DNA of 64,000 nt, taken from an uncultured Ligilactobacillus sp. GTDB taxonomy: Bacteria > Bacillota > Bacilli > Lactobacillales > Lactobacillaceae. Numbering within the stretch: the stretch's first letter is position 1; each line of letters starts with the position of its first letter. The translations under genes and the position numbers were made by a program. Positions 34,998 through 45,627 of this stretch are shown piece by piece. The notes beneath the pieces were generated by a model. The model was not told where the DNA came from, made no database searches, and was given only the letters and a program-made list of their open reading frames with translations. The DNA lies in assembly GCA_944326135.1 (NCBI GenBank), contig CALVCU010000010.1:1-64000 (forward strand), given 5' to 3'.

Positions 34998-36380
34998 TTA
35001 ATTATTTTCAGAAATTGGTGACAAGTTAGCAAATTTATTATATGATTTGATAAATAATAATTTAACCGTTCCACGAGAACCTGCCCGGTTCTTTTCAATA
35101 ATTAATTCAACTTCCCCAGCATCAGTGTCATTTGGTTCTTCTTGATTATTTTCATCATCATCGCCTGAATCACGTTCGTAATAGTCATCACGATATAAGA
35201 ATGCAACAATATCGGCATCCTGTTCAATTGATCCAGATTCACGAATATCAGACAACACTGGTCGCTTATCTTGACGCTGTTCTACTCCACGAGATAATTG
35301 AGATAAAGCAATAATTGGCACTTTTAGTTCCTTTGCTAATTTTTTTAATTGCCGTGAAATTTCTGACACTTCTTGTTGTCGACTTTCCTTATTTGAACCC
35401 TCAATCAATTGCAAATAATCGACAACGATTAGTCCTAAACCACCTTGTTCTTTTGCTAATCGACGACACTTAGCTCTAATTTCTGACATTTTAATTCCTG
35501 GGGTATCATCAATAAAAATATTAGTTCCTGATAATGTCCCCATCGCAACCGTTAATGCATTCCATTCTTGATCATCTAGTTGACCATTTCGCAAGTGGTT
35601 TGCATTAATACCACCCTCAGCACAAATCATTCGATTAACAAGTGATTCTGCACTCATTTCTAAAGAGAAAATCGCAATATTTGCGTCTGTAGCTTTCCCT
35701 ACATTTTGTGCAATATTCAATGCAAAAGCAGTTTTACCAACAGCCGGACGAGCAGCTAAAATAATTAAATTATCTGGCTGTAAGCCTGATGTCATTTCAT
35801 CAAAATCATGATACCCTGTTGGTAATCCCGTGATTTCTTCTTTTTGTTGTGATAGTTCTTGAACATCTATCATCGTTTGGTCTAGAACCTGACTAATTGA
35901 CTTAAAGCCTGCACTATTTTTATTTTCTGCCACATCCATGATTTGACGTTCAGCACTATCTAAAATTTCTGTAACATCATCATCTTCATTTTGTGCTAAA
36001 TTGATAATATTTTGTGATGCACTAATCAATCGTCTTAAAAGTGCCTTGCTTTGAACAATTTTTGCATATTCACGAATATGACTACTTGATGGAATATTAT
36101 TCATCAATTCACTTAAATATACTGGTCCCCCAGCATCTTCTAATTGATTAGAACGTTGTAATTCATCTGCAACTGTTACCGGATCAATTTTATCTCCACG
36201 ATCATCAACCGCCATCATCGCTTTAAAGATTACTTGATTTGCACGATTATAAAAATCTTCTGGCATTAAAAATTCAACTGCATCTGCAAGGGTATTACCA
36301 TCTAAAAAAATCGATCCTAAAACTGTTTGTTCGGCACGCGCATCATGCGGCATAACATTTTCTATTCCATTATTATCCAC
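34998..36380 (-). CDS. dnaB: Replicative DNA helicase
   Basis: A 460-residue hexameric helicase of the replication fork. The N-terminal DnaG-interaction domain (about 10-110) is followed by the RecA-like domain with Walker A ARPAVGKTAF, VDYLQLIEG as Walker B and the SQLSRGVEQR motif. Full family length. It follows rplI by 143 bases in the same orientation, the common gdpP-rplI-dnaB order. Confidence 0.97.
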   Translation of the reverse strand: MDNNGIENVMPHDARAEQTVLGSIFLDGNTLADAVEFLMPEDFYNRANQVIFKAMMAVDDRGDKIDPVTVADELQRSNQLEDAGGPVYLSELMNNIPSSSHIREYAKIVQSKALLRRLISASQNIINLAQNEDDDVTEILDSAERQIMDVAENKNSAGFKSISQVLDQTMIDVQELSQQKEEITGLPTGYHDFDEMTSGLQPDNLIILAARPAVGKTAFALNIAQNVGKATDANIAIFSLEMSAESLVNRMICAEGGINANHLRNGQLDDQEWNALTVAMGTLSGTNIFIDDTPGIKMSEIRAKCRRLAKEQGGLGLIVVDYLQLIEGSNKESRQQEVSEISRQLKKLAKELKVPIIALSQLSRGVEQRQDKRPVLSDIRESGSIEQDADIVAFLYRDDYYERDSGDDDENNQEEPNDTDAGEVELIIEKNRAGSRGTVKLLFIKSYNKFANLSPISENN

Positions 36381-36523
36381 AAGCTTATCCTTTCATATCA
36401 TAGAAAAAATATGACAAATTAAATCAGTATGAAACATGTTACACCATAAAGTCCATCATTTATATTCATTAATTCTGATTTAAATCGTCATATTCTTGAA
36501 TTGCCACCCTGACTAATTAATAA

Positions 36524-36973
36524 TTATTTTTCTGAAATATGTACTCTGATTGTCGCAGTTACCTCATTGTGGAGTTTCACTGGAACATTTACATATCCCA
36601 TTGAACGAATTGGTTGAGGTAAATCCATTTTACGCTTATCGATTTTAATATCATATTGTTTTTGTAATCCTTGTGAAATTTGTTTTGAAGTTACTGAACC
36701 AAATAAGCGACCATCTTCGCCTGCTTTAGCTTTTAATTCAACAACATATTTTCCAGATTCTAATTTTTGCTTTAATTCCTTTGCTTCTGCTAAAATTTCA
36801 GCTTCCTTTTTAGCTTCAGCTTTTTGTTGAGCTCTTAATTGACTCATTGCTGTTGCATCTGCTTGCTTTGCTTTACCACTTTTAATTAAAAAATTAGCAT
36901 ATCCTGCAGCCATTTCTTTAACTTCGCCACGTTTACCTTTTCCTCTTACATCTTGTGTAAAAATAATCTTCAT
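36524..36973 (-). CDS. rplI: 50S ribosomal protein L9
   Basis: About 149 residues. N-terminal rRNA-binding domain with [26 protein letters not shown], long central helix (about 40-75), C-terminal domain with [13 protein letters not shown] longer in-frame reading from 37015 exists, but TTAGGAGGATTAAA precedes the ATG at 36973, which also matches the family N-terminus MKIIF. Eight bases after gdpP. Confidence 0.97.
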   Translation of the reverse strand: MKIIFTQDVRGKGKRGEVKEMAAGYANFLIKSGKAKQADATAMSQLRAQQKAEAKKEAEILAEAKELKQKLESGKYVVELKAKAGEDGRLFGSVTSKQISQGLQKQYDIKIDKRKMDLPQPIRSMGYVNVPVKLHNEVTATIRVHISEK

Positions 36974-36983
36974 TTTAATCCTC

Positions 36984-39008
36984 CTAATCTTCTGTTGCAT
37001 CTTGAGGTTCATCATCAGCTTTTAATATTGCTAATAAACGTTCTCTAGCTTCGGCAACCGTTATATCTTTAATCTGAGTAGCAGCATTAGCTAAATGTCC
37101 GCCACCACCCATTTTTTCCATTATAATTTGAACATTAATTGAATTATCACTCCGTGCAGAAATTCCAACGGTTTCATCATCACGGCGCGTAATTGCAAAT
37201 GTAGCTTGTATTCCGCTAACTTGTAATAATGAATCAGCTGCCTGAGCTGCAATCACTGAATCATAGATTTTTTTATCCTCACCGGTACACAAGGCAATGT
37301 TGCCAATAAATTCTGTCCGATCAATTAAGTGATTACGTTGCATATAGCTACTTTCACTTTCTTTCATTAAATGACGAGCCATCTTTAGATCAGCTCCCAT
37401 TGATCGTAAATAACTAGCAGCATCAAATGTTCTTGTCCCTGTTCCTTGAGAGAATGACTGAGTATCAACAATGATCCCTGTTAACATTGCTGTTGCTTCC
37501 AACGAATTAATTGGTTCACTATCACGTGATTGATATTCAAACATTTCTGAAATCAATTCACATGTTGAACTTGCATATGGTTCAATATAAACCAAAATTG
37601 GATTTTCTGGAAATTCTTCTCCACGCCGGTGGTGATCAATAATAACACATCGATTAGCCAATTTTTCATAAAGATCATGGCTAATTGAAATTGATGGCTT
37701 AGAATGATCTGCTAATACTAATAAACTATTAGCTGTTATTTTTTCTAATGCCTCAGTTGGAGAAATGATACTATCCTTAATTTCAGGATATTTATCTAAT
37801 TCATCTAAGAGTCGTTTAACATCAGAATGAATATGTTCTTTATTCAAAACAATCCAACATCTTTTGCCATTCATTGATGCAATTCGGCGAATTCCTAAAC
37901 AGGCTCCAATTGCATCCATATCTGGACGCTTATGTCCCATAACAAAAACTTGATCTGATTGCTTTAACAATTCACTTAAAGCTTGAGAAATTACTCGAGC
38001 ACGTACACGAGTACGTTTAGCCATCGGATTAGTATTACCACCGTAAAAACGTGCTTGTCCCTTTACTTCACGTACAACAACTTGATCACCACCACGTCCT
38101 AGTGCTAAATCAAGGTTAGATTGTGATAGTTCTGTTAATTCATTTAAATCATCTTCACCGTATGCAATCCCAATACTTAAAGTAATTGGCGAATTGCTTT
38201 TAACTGTGCGTTCACGAATACGATCTAAAATTTCAAACTTATGTTGTTCAAGCTTAGCTAATGTTCCTGTATAGCCAATCATAATATAATGATCTTCATC
38301 AACACGTTTTAAAAACATTCCAAATTCTTTAGCCCAGTCTGATAAAGCACTTGTCACAAAATTACTTAAGTTTGAAATATCTTTATCATTCATTGCTTTT
38401 GAAACTTCATCATAGTTATCTAAAAAGATTTGCCCAATCATAACGTGTGAATTATCATATTTTTCTTGGATTTCAGCATAATGAGTTACATCCATCATAT
38501 ATGCCACACCAATATCATCTTGAATCATTAAATCAAATACATGATTGTTCCATTTTACTTGTTGACTTTTTTTATCACTTTGATGATTTTTAAAAATTTC
38601 CATTAATGTAGGATCAATATCATTTATTTTTTTCCCTAAAATATCTTCTTTTCCAAAATATCTTTGCATATAAGGATTGATCCATTCAACTTCATAATCA
38701 TCATTAAAAAAGATTGTCCCAATCGGCATTCTAATCAAACTGTCTTGTCTGCCTCGTTTTAACCGATACGATAAATCAGAAATATATTCACTGGTTTCTT
38801 CTTTTAAGTGTTTTAGCATAGTATAACCAATAACGGTGATTATAATCACTAAAATTAAAACAAAAACACCTGTCAATGGACTCACAAAAAATGCAAGGCC
38901 ATCGCTTATGATTGCTAATCCTAGCATAAAAAGCGCAATTATACGCATTCGATTATCTTTCATAAACTCAGGAAGACGCCAGAATTTTTTTGATGTTCTT
39001 TTTTCCAT
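36984..39008 (-). CDS. gdpP: Cyclic-di-AMP phosphodiesterase GdpP
   Basis: About 674 residues. Two N-terminal membrane helices (about 20-65), a PAS-like sensor region, a degenerate GGDEF domain (about 180-310) and the DHH/DHHA1 hydrolase with [24 protein letters not shown] and the closing [13 protein letters not shown]. It hydrolyses c-di-AMP to pApA and so adjusts potassium, osmotic and wall homeostasis. ATG at 39008 has GAGGGAAACT; an in-frame start at 39152 lies beyond the upstream terminator. Confidence 0.95.
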   Translation of the reverse strand: MEKRTSKKFWRLPEFMKDNRMRIIALFMLGLAIISDGLAFFVSPLTGVFVLILVIIITVIGYTMLKHLKEETSEYISDLSYRLKRGRQDSLIRMPIGTIFFNDDYEVEWINPYMQRYFGKEDILGKKINDIDPTLMEIFKNHQSDKKSQQVKWNNHVFDLMIQDDIGVAYMMDVTHYAEIQEKYDNSHVMIGQIFLDNYDEVSKAMNDKDISNLSNFVTSALSDWAKEFGMFLKRVDEDHYIMIGYTGTLAKLEQHKFEILDRIRERTVKSNSPITLSIGIAYGEDDLNELTELSQSNLDLALGRGGDQVVVREVKGQARFYGGNTNPMAKRTRVRARVISQALSELLKQSDQVFVMGHKRPDMDAIGACLGIRRIASMNGKRCWIVLNKEHIHSDVKRLLDELDKYPEIKDSIISPTEALEKITANSLLVLADHSKPSISISHDLYEKLANRCVIIDHHRRGEEFPENPILVYIEPYASSTCELISEMFEYQSRDSEPINSLEATAMLTGIIVDTQSFSQGTGTRTFDAASYLRSMGADLKMARHLMKESESSYMQRNHLIDRTEFIGNIALCTGEDKKIYDSVIAAQAADSLLQVSGIQATFAITRRDDETVGISARSDNSINVQIIMEKMGGGGHLANAATQIKDITVAEARERLLAILKADDEPQDATED

Positions 39009-39086
39009 AGTTTCCCTCATTTTATTAAATATATCCTTATATATTTTACCACATAATTCAATTCGATAATTTAACTCAGATAATAC

Positions 39087-39120
39087 AAGAAAAAGCCCCG
39101 GAAAACCGAAGCTTTTTTCT
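39087..39120 (-). terminator. Terminator between pnuC and gdpP
   Basis: AAGC-TTCGG/CCGGG-GCTT hairpin with a TTTT loop, followed by TTTC on the minus strand. Confidence 0.65.
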
Positions 39121-39195
39121 TGGTTATGAGTTTGATTGTACTTAGTATACAATTCTTGTCAGCATTTGTCATTGGATTTAATAAATTTTTTGTTT

Positions 39196-39960
39196 TTATT
39201 TTCCTGTTTCTGAACGGAACCAACCTTTTCTACTAAAGAATGCATACATATCATTTAAGAAGAAGATTGAATAACTAAAGATCAAAGCAAAGTTTCCGGC
39301 TCCTTCTAACATTGTTTGTACCCATAATGCAATGGTCAAAACTGAAGCCAATGTCCATACAAAATATTGTTCACGTTTACGATTTAATTCTAAAAGTGAT
39401 CCTGTAACAGACATTGCTAAACTCATACTGTCTAAAAAGACGCGTGGGTCGTTTGTTAAACTGAAAATGTAATGTAATACTGCCCATGAAAGTAAGAAAA
39501 AGATTCCATACTTAATCCATTCAAGCCAGCTTTCAAATTTTTCAGCCTTAATATCATCATTCCATTTTGGATCCAAAATACAAAAAATATCTAAGAATAA
39601 AATATAGCCAATTTGTTCCCATGCATTTGCATAGTTATGTGCAATAAATGCTGTAGTAGCAATACATAAAGCACTAATTAATCCAGCCCATCCTTGAATT
39701 CCAGAACGGTTAGAGATACCAATTACACATGCTACTGATAAATTTCCACCAATAAATGCAATAATTGATGTGAATGGATGACTAGCGAATGATTGCACTA
39801 ATGAAATAATTTGTAAAATAAAGTTAAATGCTAATAATCCATAACTGAATTTACCCCAGCCTTTGCATTGATCAATTAACCAATTAAAGTATCCTTTACG
39901 AAATACATTTTTTGAATATTGTGGTAAATGGGTCAATACATCCCGATAACGGTCAAACAT
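39196..39960 (-). CDS. pnuC: PnuC-type nicotinamide riboside transporter
   Basis: A 254-residue membrane protein with about seven helices. Family features include WEQIGYILFLDIFCI in the middle and a hydrophobic C-terminal half ending in a basic tail. It imports nicotinamide riboside for NAD synthesis. Single gene. A palindrome 53 bases upstream is a candidate repressor site. No kinase partner (NadR) is adjacent. Confidence 0.9.
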   Translation of the reverse strand: MFDRYRDVLTHLPQYSKNVFRKGYFNWLIDQCKGWGKFSYGLLAFNFILQIISLVQSFASHPFTSIIAFIGGNLSVACVIGISNRSGIQGWAGLISALCIATTAFIAHNYANAWEQIGYILFLDIFCILDPKWNDDIKAEKFESWLEWIKYGIFFLLSWAVLHYIFSLTNDPRVFLDSMSLAMSVTGSLLELNRKREQYFVWTLASVLTIALWVQTMLEGAGNFALIFSYSIFFLNDMYAFFSRKGWFRSETGK

Positions 39961-40012
39961 ATACTAAAACTTCCTTCTAAATTTTTTTGTTATTAAAAAC
40001 AACATTTTTCAT

Positions 40013-40035
40013 TATACATACATATAGTATGTATA
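40013..40035. promoter_or_regulatory. Palindromic operator candidate upstream of pnuC
   Basis: TATACATAC and GTATGTATA are exact inverted arms around a 5-base spacer. The site lies in the intergenic region between pnuC and the divergent DUF1002 gene, nearer pnuC. Confidence 0.5.
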
Positions 40036-40171
40036 TCAATAACAAATTACAATATATTGTATTTTTCTGTCTTTTTTTGTTTTTTTTCGAATAAAGTTCA
40101 TAAATAATTTGAATCATTATATTTAAAAAATGATAAAATTCGTATATAAGAAAATAGAAAGGAAGTTTGTT

Positions 40172-41203
40172 ATGAAAAAAAACAAACTATTATTACTTTT
40201 AATAAGTACTTGCATGTTAATCACAACTATTAGCATGCTACCATCAACTAATCAAATGGTCTTTGCTGATGAAAGTACATCAGAAACATCAAGTTCAGAA
40301 TCAAATAGTCATCAAACTTTAAATTCTGCATATGTTGTTTATGGTGCCGGAACTTCAAGCGAAGTACGCTCACAATTAGATGATATTTTTGGCGTAGATT
40401 CCTCATTTAAAAAATTGACAGCTACTGCCGCAGATTATAACAAGTATATTGCTAATGGCAATTCTGGTACTACTAATGCCGCTATGATTAGTTCTGTTGC
40501 AATTGCACCAAGTGATCCTGGTTCTGGGGTAAAAGTTAATATTAAAAATTATGAAGGCGATAATAATATCACTGAAGTAACAGCTCAACAATATGCTATG
40601 GTTGCCCAAATGGCTGGTGTTAAAGATGTCACTATTGTCGTTTGTGCTAACCGCCCTGTATCGGGAGAATCAGCTCTTACAGGAGTATATGAAGCCTTGG
40701 CTGAAGACGGAGTTCAACTAAACACTCAAAATACTTCAACAGCTAATGAAATGTTAACTGCTACTCAAAATGCTATTGATGACAATAAAGATGATAAGAA
40801 GTATCCCGGAAAACTAATGGCTGCTATTGGAGAAGCTTCTAAAGAAATTTCTAAGCAAAAACAAAATGATAATGGACAAAATCTAGCAACAAAACAAGAT
40901 ATTCAAGATATGCTTGATAAAGCTTTAGCTAAACAAGGCATCGAAAATAAAACTAGTGATGAACAAAAGAATAACATCGTAAATGCTTTGATTAATTTCC
41001 AAAATTCTCCAATTTCTGCCGATAAATCTTATACTAAAAACGTTAATAACACAATTGAAAATGTTAAAGATTCTACTGGTAATTTAATGAATAAGGCTAA
41101 AGATTGGATGAATAGTAAAGAAGGACAAGCCGCTACTCAAAATGCCAAAAACTGGTTTGAACGTTTTGTTAACTGGGTTAAAAATCTTTTTGGTTGGAAT
41201 TAA
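40172..41203 (+). CDS. Secreted DUF1002 protein
   Basis: A 343-residue exported protein. Signal peptide (about 1-32) with hydrophobic core and probable cleavage after VFADE-type sequence. A DUF1002 domain (about 50-230) includes YVVYGAGTSSEVRSQLDDIFGV. The C-terminal part is Asn/Lys-rich and ends in amphipathic helices. Function unknown. ATG at 40172 has GAAAGGAAG; an in-frame ATG lies 42 bases upstream. Confidence 0.85.
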   Translation: MKKNKLLLLLISTCMLITTISMLPSTNQMVFADESTSETSSSESNSHQTLNSAYVVYGAGTSSEVRSQLDDIFGVDSSFKKLTATAADYNKYIANGNSGTTNAAMISSVAIAPSDPGSGVKVNIKNYEGDNNITEVTAQQYAMVAQMAGVKDVTIVVCANRPVSGESALTGVYEALAEDGVQLNTQNTSTANEMLTATQNAIDDNKDDKKYPGKLMAAIGEASKEISKQKQNDNGQNLATKQDIQDMLDKALAKQGIENKTSDEQKNNIVNALINFQNSPISADKSYTKNVNNTIENVKDSTGNLMNKAKDWMNSKEGQAATQNAKNWFERFVNWVKNLFGWN

Positions 41204-41211
41204 TTATAATG

Positions 41212-41245
41212 CAAAAAAGCTTGGCGTTATGCCAAGCCTTTTTTC
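41212..41245 (+). terminator. Terminator after the DUF1002 gene
   Basis: GCTTGGC/GCCAAGC hairpin with a 5-base loop followed by CTTTTTTC. Confidence 0.88.
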
Positions 41246-41324
41246 TTTTACTTTAATGACAATAGATATATTTTAATGAATGAAGGGTGAAACCTAAATC
41301 TTTAAAAATTGGGAGTGTTAGATT

Positions 41325-41759
41325 ATGGATTACGCAAAGAGACAATTAAAAGCATTGAGTAGAATTTCAAAGAAAATCATGGACGCTGAGAACCACTTAA
41401 CAAAAATTGAAGACGGTGTCGATGAAAAGAAACATCGTACTGCACAACATGAAACTATTAAAGACATCAAATCAATTTTGAAACATGCTGTTAAGGTTGA
41501 TAAAGATGAAATCAAGATCATGGTGCATGAAGATGAAGGCCACAAAGACTCAGTACAAAATCACTACGTATATGAAGAAGACGAAGAAGATGTAATCAAA
41601 CATTTACGCGAAGAATTTAAAGAATTGGACAAAAAACTTGACCAATTGAAGGGGTCTGAAGGTTATGAAGTTAAAGCATTCTTAGCCGAAAAAGATTACA
41701 TTGAAAAAGCTAAAGAAATTTTAGTTGAAGCACACAAATTTGATGTTGATGACGAATAA
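41325..41759 (+). CDS. Hypothetical charged helical protein
   Basis: A 144-residue protein, not recognised. It is almost wholly helical and highly charged (many Lys, Glu, Asp, His), without cysteine or membrane segment. Heptad-like hydrophobics suggest coiled coils near 1-60 and 85-125. Codon choice looks like that of a well-expressed gene. GGGAG site, own terminator. Single gene. Confidence 0.75.
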   Translation: MDYAKRQLKALSRISKKIMDAENHLTKIEDGVDEKKHRTAQHETIKDIKSILKHAVKVDKDEIKIMVHEDEGHKDSVQNHYVYEEDEEDVIKHLREEFKELDKKLDQLKGSEGYEVKAFLAEKDYIEKAKEILVEAHKFDVDDE

Positions 41760-41800
41760 ATTAATTAATTTACAAAATAAATAGGTTCGAGCCCTAAAAT

Positions 41801-41838
41801 AAAAGAGGTTATGGCTTATGTGTCACAACCTCTTTTTA
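41801..41838 (+). terminator. Terminator after the 144-residue gene
   Basis: AAAGAGGTT/AACCTCTTT hairpin with a 16-base loop followed by TTTTT. Confidence 0.8.
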
Positions 41839-41888
41839 ACCGATTAAATTTTACTGAACTAATAACCATTTCAAAATCTTGACTAAAT

Positions 41889-41922
41889 AAAAAAGGTAGC
41901 AGTCAATTTGCTACCTTTTTAT
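41889..41922 (-). terminator. Terminator after fruA
   Basis: AAAAAGGTAGC/GCTACCTTTTT hairpin just downstream of the fruA stop. Confidence 0.85.
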
Positions 41923-41925
41923 TTA

Positions 41926-43899
41926 TTATTCATATGGATCTTCAGAAACTTTCTTCTTCACTAATCCCATAATAATTCCCGCAATAATTGCGCCAATTAC
42001 TGTTGCTAATACATAACCAACCCAATTAGTTGCTAATGGTGTTACCCATAAACCACCATGAGGAGCAGGAACTCCAACTTTCATCAAACCAACAATTCCT
42101 CCACCAATTGCTGAACCAATTACACATGATGGAATAACACGTAATGGATCCGCTGTAGCAAATGGAATTGCTCCTTCTGTAATAAATGAGAATCCTAATA
42201 CCCAGTTAGTAACACCTGCTTGACGTTCTTGTTTTGTAAATTTGTTCTTAAATAAAACTGTACCAATAGCTGTAGCAAATGGAGGAATCATACCACCAAC
42301 CATTACAGCAGCCATTAAAATTGCAGCTGTTGCTGAATGTGGATCATTAGCAAATGCTCCTGATGCAAAAACATATGCAGCTTTGTTAAATGGACCACCC
42401 ATATCAATAGCCATCATTCCAGCAAGGATAGTTGTTAATAAGACTAAATTACCTGTACCCATGCTATTTAAGAAATTAGTAATCCAAAGGTTAATTCCAG
42501 AGAAGATTGGATTAATAATGAAGTACATAATCAATGCAATAAAGAGTAATCCAAGGATTGGATATAGAAGCATTGGTTTCATTCCTTCAAGTGATTTAGG
42601 TAATTTAGCAAAGAGTTTCTTTAAGCCAACCATAATGTATCCAGCAATAAAACCAGCTGCGATACCACCTAAAAATCCTGCTGATGAAGCAGCACCATGT
42701 TGAATATTTGCGATATATGCTCCACCAAATGATCCCTTATAAACCATTGCCATAAATCCACCAACAAAACCTGGCATTAAGGCTGGTTGATCACCAATTG
42801 ATTCAGCAATATATGCAGCTAATACAGGTACCATAAAGGCAAATGCCATATTACCAGCATTGTTCAAAAAGACAAATGCTTCTGATTTTGAACCACCCAT
42901 GTAGTTTTCAACTACAAATGAAAGGGCCATCAAAATCCCACCACCAATAACAAATGGAAGCATGTGTGAAATACCATTCATTAATTGTTTGTAGATATTT
43001 GCCCAAATTCCTGAACCTGATTCTTCTTGTTCGTTAGAACTATCATCACCATTTGCATGATAAATAGGTGCCTTATCATCTAAAACATCTTGAATTAATT
43101 TTTCAGGTTCCTTAATCCCTGCTGTTACAGGTTTATTTACTAAATGCTTACCATCAAATCGACTCATTGCAACTTTTTTATCTGCAGCTACAATAACTCC
43201 TTTAGCACGTTTGATTTCGTCATTTGTTAATTCATGTTTGATACCTTCTGAACCGTTTGTTTCAACTTTGATATCAACACCCATTTTTTTAGCTGTTTTC
43301 TTTAAGTTTTCTTCTGCCATATATGTGTGAGCAATACCATTTGGACATGCTGTAACAGCTACAATATATGGCTTGTCACTATTCGCAGGTGTTTCTGCTG
43401 CTTTTTTCTCAGCTTCTTCTTCAGCCTTATTCTCAGCTTCTTTTTCAGCTACAGCCTTTGCAAAGATGTCTTGAACTTGATCTGGTGTTTCAGCTTTCTT
43501 CAAAGCAGCCACTACATCTGGATTCATTAACACTTGTGATAAAGCAGCTAAAGCTTGCAAGTGAGTATTATCTGCACCTTCTGGAGCAGCAATCATAAAG
43601 AATAAGTGTGCTGGTTGACCATCCATTGAGTCATAATCGACACCCTTAATGCTTCGTGCAAACATTACTGCTGGTTTCTTTACAGCTTCATCATGAGCAT
43701 GAGGAATTGCAATTCCATCGCCCATTCCTGTTGAACCTTCTGCTTCACGCTTTAAAATATCTTTTTTATATAATTCTTCATCACTAATGATACCTTTTTC
43801 ATAGTAATTATGAACCATTTCATCAATTACGCCCTCTTTGGTTGTAGCTTTAAGGTTCATAATCATGATATCTTTCATCAATAATTTACGAATATCCAT
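41926..43899 (-). CDS. fruA: PTS fructose-specific EIIABC
   Basis: A 657-residue permease that takes up fructose and delivers fructose-1-phosphate. EIIA domain (about 1-150) with His67 in AIPHAH. A Glu/Ala/Lys linker. EIIB domain (about 178-275) with Cys185 in TACPNGIAHTYMAEE. EIIC membrane domain (about 300-650). Last gene of the fruRKA operon, 11 bases after fruK. Confidence 0.96.
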   Translation of the reverse strand: MDIRKLLMKDIMIMNLKATTKEGVIDEMVHNYYEKGIISDEELYKKDILKREAEGSTGMGDGIAIPHAHDEAVKKPAVMFARSIKGVDYDSMDGQPAHLFFMIAAPEGADNTHLQALAALSQVLMNPDVVAALKKAETPDQVQDIFAKAVAEKEAENKAEEEAEKKAAETPANSDKPYIVAVTACPNGIAHTYMAEENLKKTAKKMGVDIKVETNGSEGIKHELTNDEIKRAKGVIVAADKKVAMSRFDGKHLVNKPVTAGIKEPEKLIQDVLDDKAPIYHANGDDSSNEQEESGSGIWANIYKQLMNGISHMLPFVIGGGILMALSFVVENYMGGSKSEAFVFLNNAGNMAFAFMVPVLAAYIAESIGDQPALMPGFVGGFMAMVYKGSFGGAYIANIQHGAASSAGFLGGIAAGFIAGYIMVGLKKLFAKLPKSLEGMKPMLLYPILGLLFIALIMYFIINPIFSGINLWITNFLNSMGTGNLVLLTTILAGMMAIDMGGPFNKAAYVFASGAFANDPHSATAAILMAAVMVGGMIPPFATAIGTVLFKNKFTKQERQAGVTNWVLGFSFITEGAIPFATADPLRVIPSCVIGSAIGGGIVGLMKVGVPAPHGGLWVTPLATNWVGYVLATVIGAIIAGIIMGLVKKKVSEDPYE

Positions 43900-43910
43900 A
43901 ATAATTCTCC

Positions 43911-44825
43911 TTATTTATATTCTGTAATCTTAATTTGAGGTAAAATTTCGTCAATTTTAGCTTTTGTTGCTAAATCCTCAGAAAACGCTGTTGCAGAACC
44001 TGAAGCTAATCCATAACGAAATGCTTCAACAGGATCTTTTGTTTGAGCATATGTTCCTGTAAATCCAGCCAACATTGAATCCCCTGCACCAACTGAATTA
44101 ATTACAGTTCCCTTCGGTGCAAGAGAACGGTAAACCTTGTCTTTAGTTACCATTAAGCCACCATCGCCTGCCATAGAAATTAAAACATGTTGCGCACCCA
44201 TGTCTAACAATTTCTTTGCATATTTAACAATGTCATCGATTCCATCAAATTTCACGTGGAACATTTCTGCTAATTCATGATTATTAGGTTTAACAACTAG
44301 TGGGTGTTCTGGCAATGTTTTTAATAAACTATCTCCAGTTGTATCAATTACAAATTGTGCACCTTTTTCACGAATAATTTTAATTAAATCAAAATAGAAA
44401 TTATCATCTAATCCTGGAAGTAAACTACCTGCAAAAACAACAGTATCATCTGCTGTTAACTTGTCAAATTGCTTTTTAAAACTTGCAAGTTCTTCATCAG
44501 TTAATTTAGGTCCACGACCGTTAATTTCTGTTTCTTTCTCAGCTTTAATTTTAACGTTAATTCGAGTATTTTTTTCAATCGGTGTAAAATCTGTTTTTAG
44601 TCCCACTTCTTCTAGTGAAGATTTTACAAAATCTCCAGTGAAACCACCTAAGAATCCCCAGGCAATACTATCATGTCCTAATTCTTGTAAAATTCTGGAA
44701 ACATTGATCCCCTTACCGCCAGGAAGCATGTTATCATAATCCATTCGGTTTACTTCACCTAAATTTAGGTTTGCTAATTGAACAATATAGTCAATTGATG
44801 GGTTTACTGTTACTGTATAAATCAT
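43911..44825 (-). CDS. fruK: 1-phosphofructokinase
   Basis: A 304-residue PfkB-family kinase that converts fructose-1-phosphate to fructose-1,6-bisphosphate. It shows TVNPSIDYIVQL at the start, the GGKGINVSRIL sugar motif and GAGDSMLAGF with the catalytic Asp. Its start overlaps the fruR stop by 4 bases. It sits between FruR and FruA, which fixes the substrate. Confidence 0.95.
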   Translation of the reverse strand: MIYTVTVNPSIDYIVQLANLNLGEVNRMDYDNMLPGGKGINVSRILQELGHDSIAWGFLGGFTGDFVKSSLEEVGLKTDFTPIEKNTRINVKIKAEKETEINGRGPKLTDEELASFKKQFDKLTADDTVVFAGSLLPGLDDNFYFDLIKIIREKGAQFVIDTTGDSLLKTLPEHPLVVKPNNHELAEMFHVKFDGIDDIVKYAKKLLDMGAQHVLISMAGDGGLMVTKDKVYRSLAPKGTVINSVGAGDSMLAGFTGTYAQTKDPVEAFRYGLASGSATAFSEDLATKAKIDEILPQIKITEYK

Positions 44826-45577
44826 CTTTTGACCTCCTCAACAGTTGTTTCTTTCATAAATGAATGAAGTAATGCTGCAGATATTTTTTCAACAATCAGA
44901 GTAGCCATTTTTAAAGGAGCTACTTGCACAAATGAAACTTCATTTAATTTCGATGAATCTGCTAAAACATATGAATACTGAGCCTTTTGCATTGCACATT
45001 CTTTAATAGCTGCCTCTTCAGGATCAGGAGTAGTATATCCATCAGAAATATCAACTCCGTTCATCCCTAGAAAAGCTTTATTAAAACGTAATTTGTTTAA
45101 TTGAGAAAGTGCACTGACTCCAACAATCGCTTTAGTTGTTTCTTTCAAATGTCCACCAATGATTATTGATCGAATATGCCTCTCAGCAAGTGCTGAGGCA
45201 TGTAAAATTCCATTTGTTACTACTGTAATCCCCTGGTTTTGTGGCAAATAATCAACCATTGCCAATGTACTTGTACCTGCATCCAAAAAAATTACATCAT
45301 TTGGATTAACATGTGTAGCCGCCTGTTGCCCAATTGCTCGTTTAGCATCTGGATTCTGTGAAGCTTTTCCAAACATATCAGGTTCATTTTGTAAGGCATA
45401 ATTAATCTTTGCTCCTCCATGCACCCGTTCAAGAAGTCCTTGTTCTTCTAACGTCTTTAAATCACGCCGAACTGAAGATTCAGATCCGTGGGTGCGTTTG
45501 CAAAATTCTTGAACTTCAACAACTCGATTTGATCTCAACATCTCTAAAATAATTTGTTGTCGTTCTTCTGCAAGCAT
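44822..45577 (-). CDS. fruR: DeoR family fructose operon regulator
   Basis: About 251 residues. N-terminal DeoR HTH (about 1-57, SSVRRDLKTLEEQGLLERVHGG), C-terminal sugar-phosphate sensor domain with FLDAGTSTLAMVDYL. It probably responds to fructose-1-phosphate and controls its own operon. Three in-frame ATG codons lie at 45592-45577; GGAGGGAATGAAA fits the last. Three 10-bp direct repeats overlap its promoter. Confidence 0.93.
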   Translation of the reverse strand: MLAEERQQIILEMLRSNRVVEVQEFCKRTHGSESSVRRDLKTLEEQGLLERVHGGAKINYALQNEPDMFGKASQNPDAKRAIGQQAATHVNPNDVIFLDAGTSTLAMVDYLPQNQGITVVTNGILHASALAERHIRSIIIGGHLKETTKAIVGVSALSQLNKLRFNKAFLGMNGVDISDGYTTPDPEEAAIKECAMQKAQYSYVLADSSKLNEVSFVQVAPLKMATLIVEKISAALLHSFMKETTVEEVKR

Positions 45578-45598
45578 TTTCATTCCCTCCATGACTTT

Positions 45599-45627
45599 AT
45601 TTTAGCATCATTAATTGCCAGTTTCAA
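45599..45627 (-). promoter_or_regulatory. Promoter of fruRKA
   Basis: On the minus strand, TTGAAA (45622-45627) and TAAAAT (45599-45604) are 17 bases apart. The -35 box lies inside the first of three operator-like repeats. Confidence 0.65.

Noticed and set aside
39009..39152. N-terminal extension of GdpP
   Set aside because: The extension crosses the upstream terminator, lacks a ribosome site and does not look like protein; ATG at 39008 has a good site.
41781..41795. GGTTCGAGCCC, like the T-arm of a tRNA
   Set aside because: No acceptor stem, anticodon arm or CCA end can be built around it, and no integrase or repeated flank suggests an attachment site.
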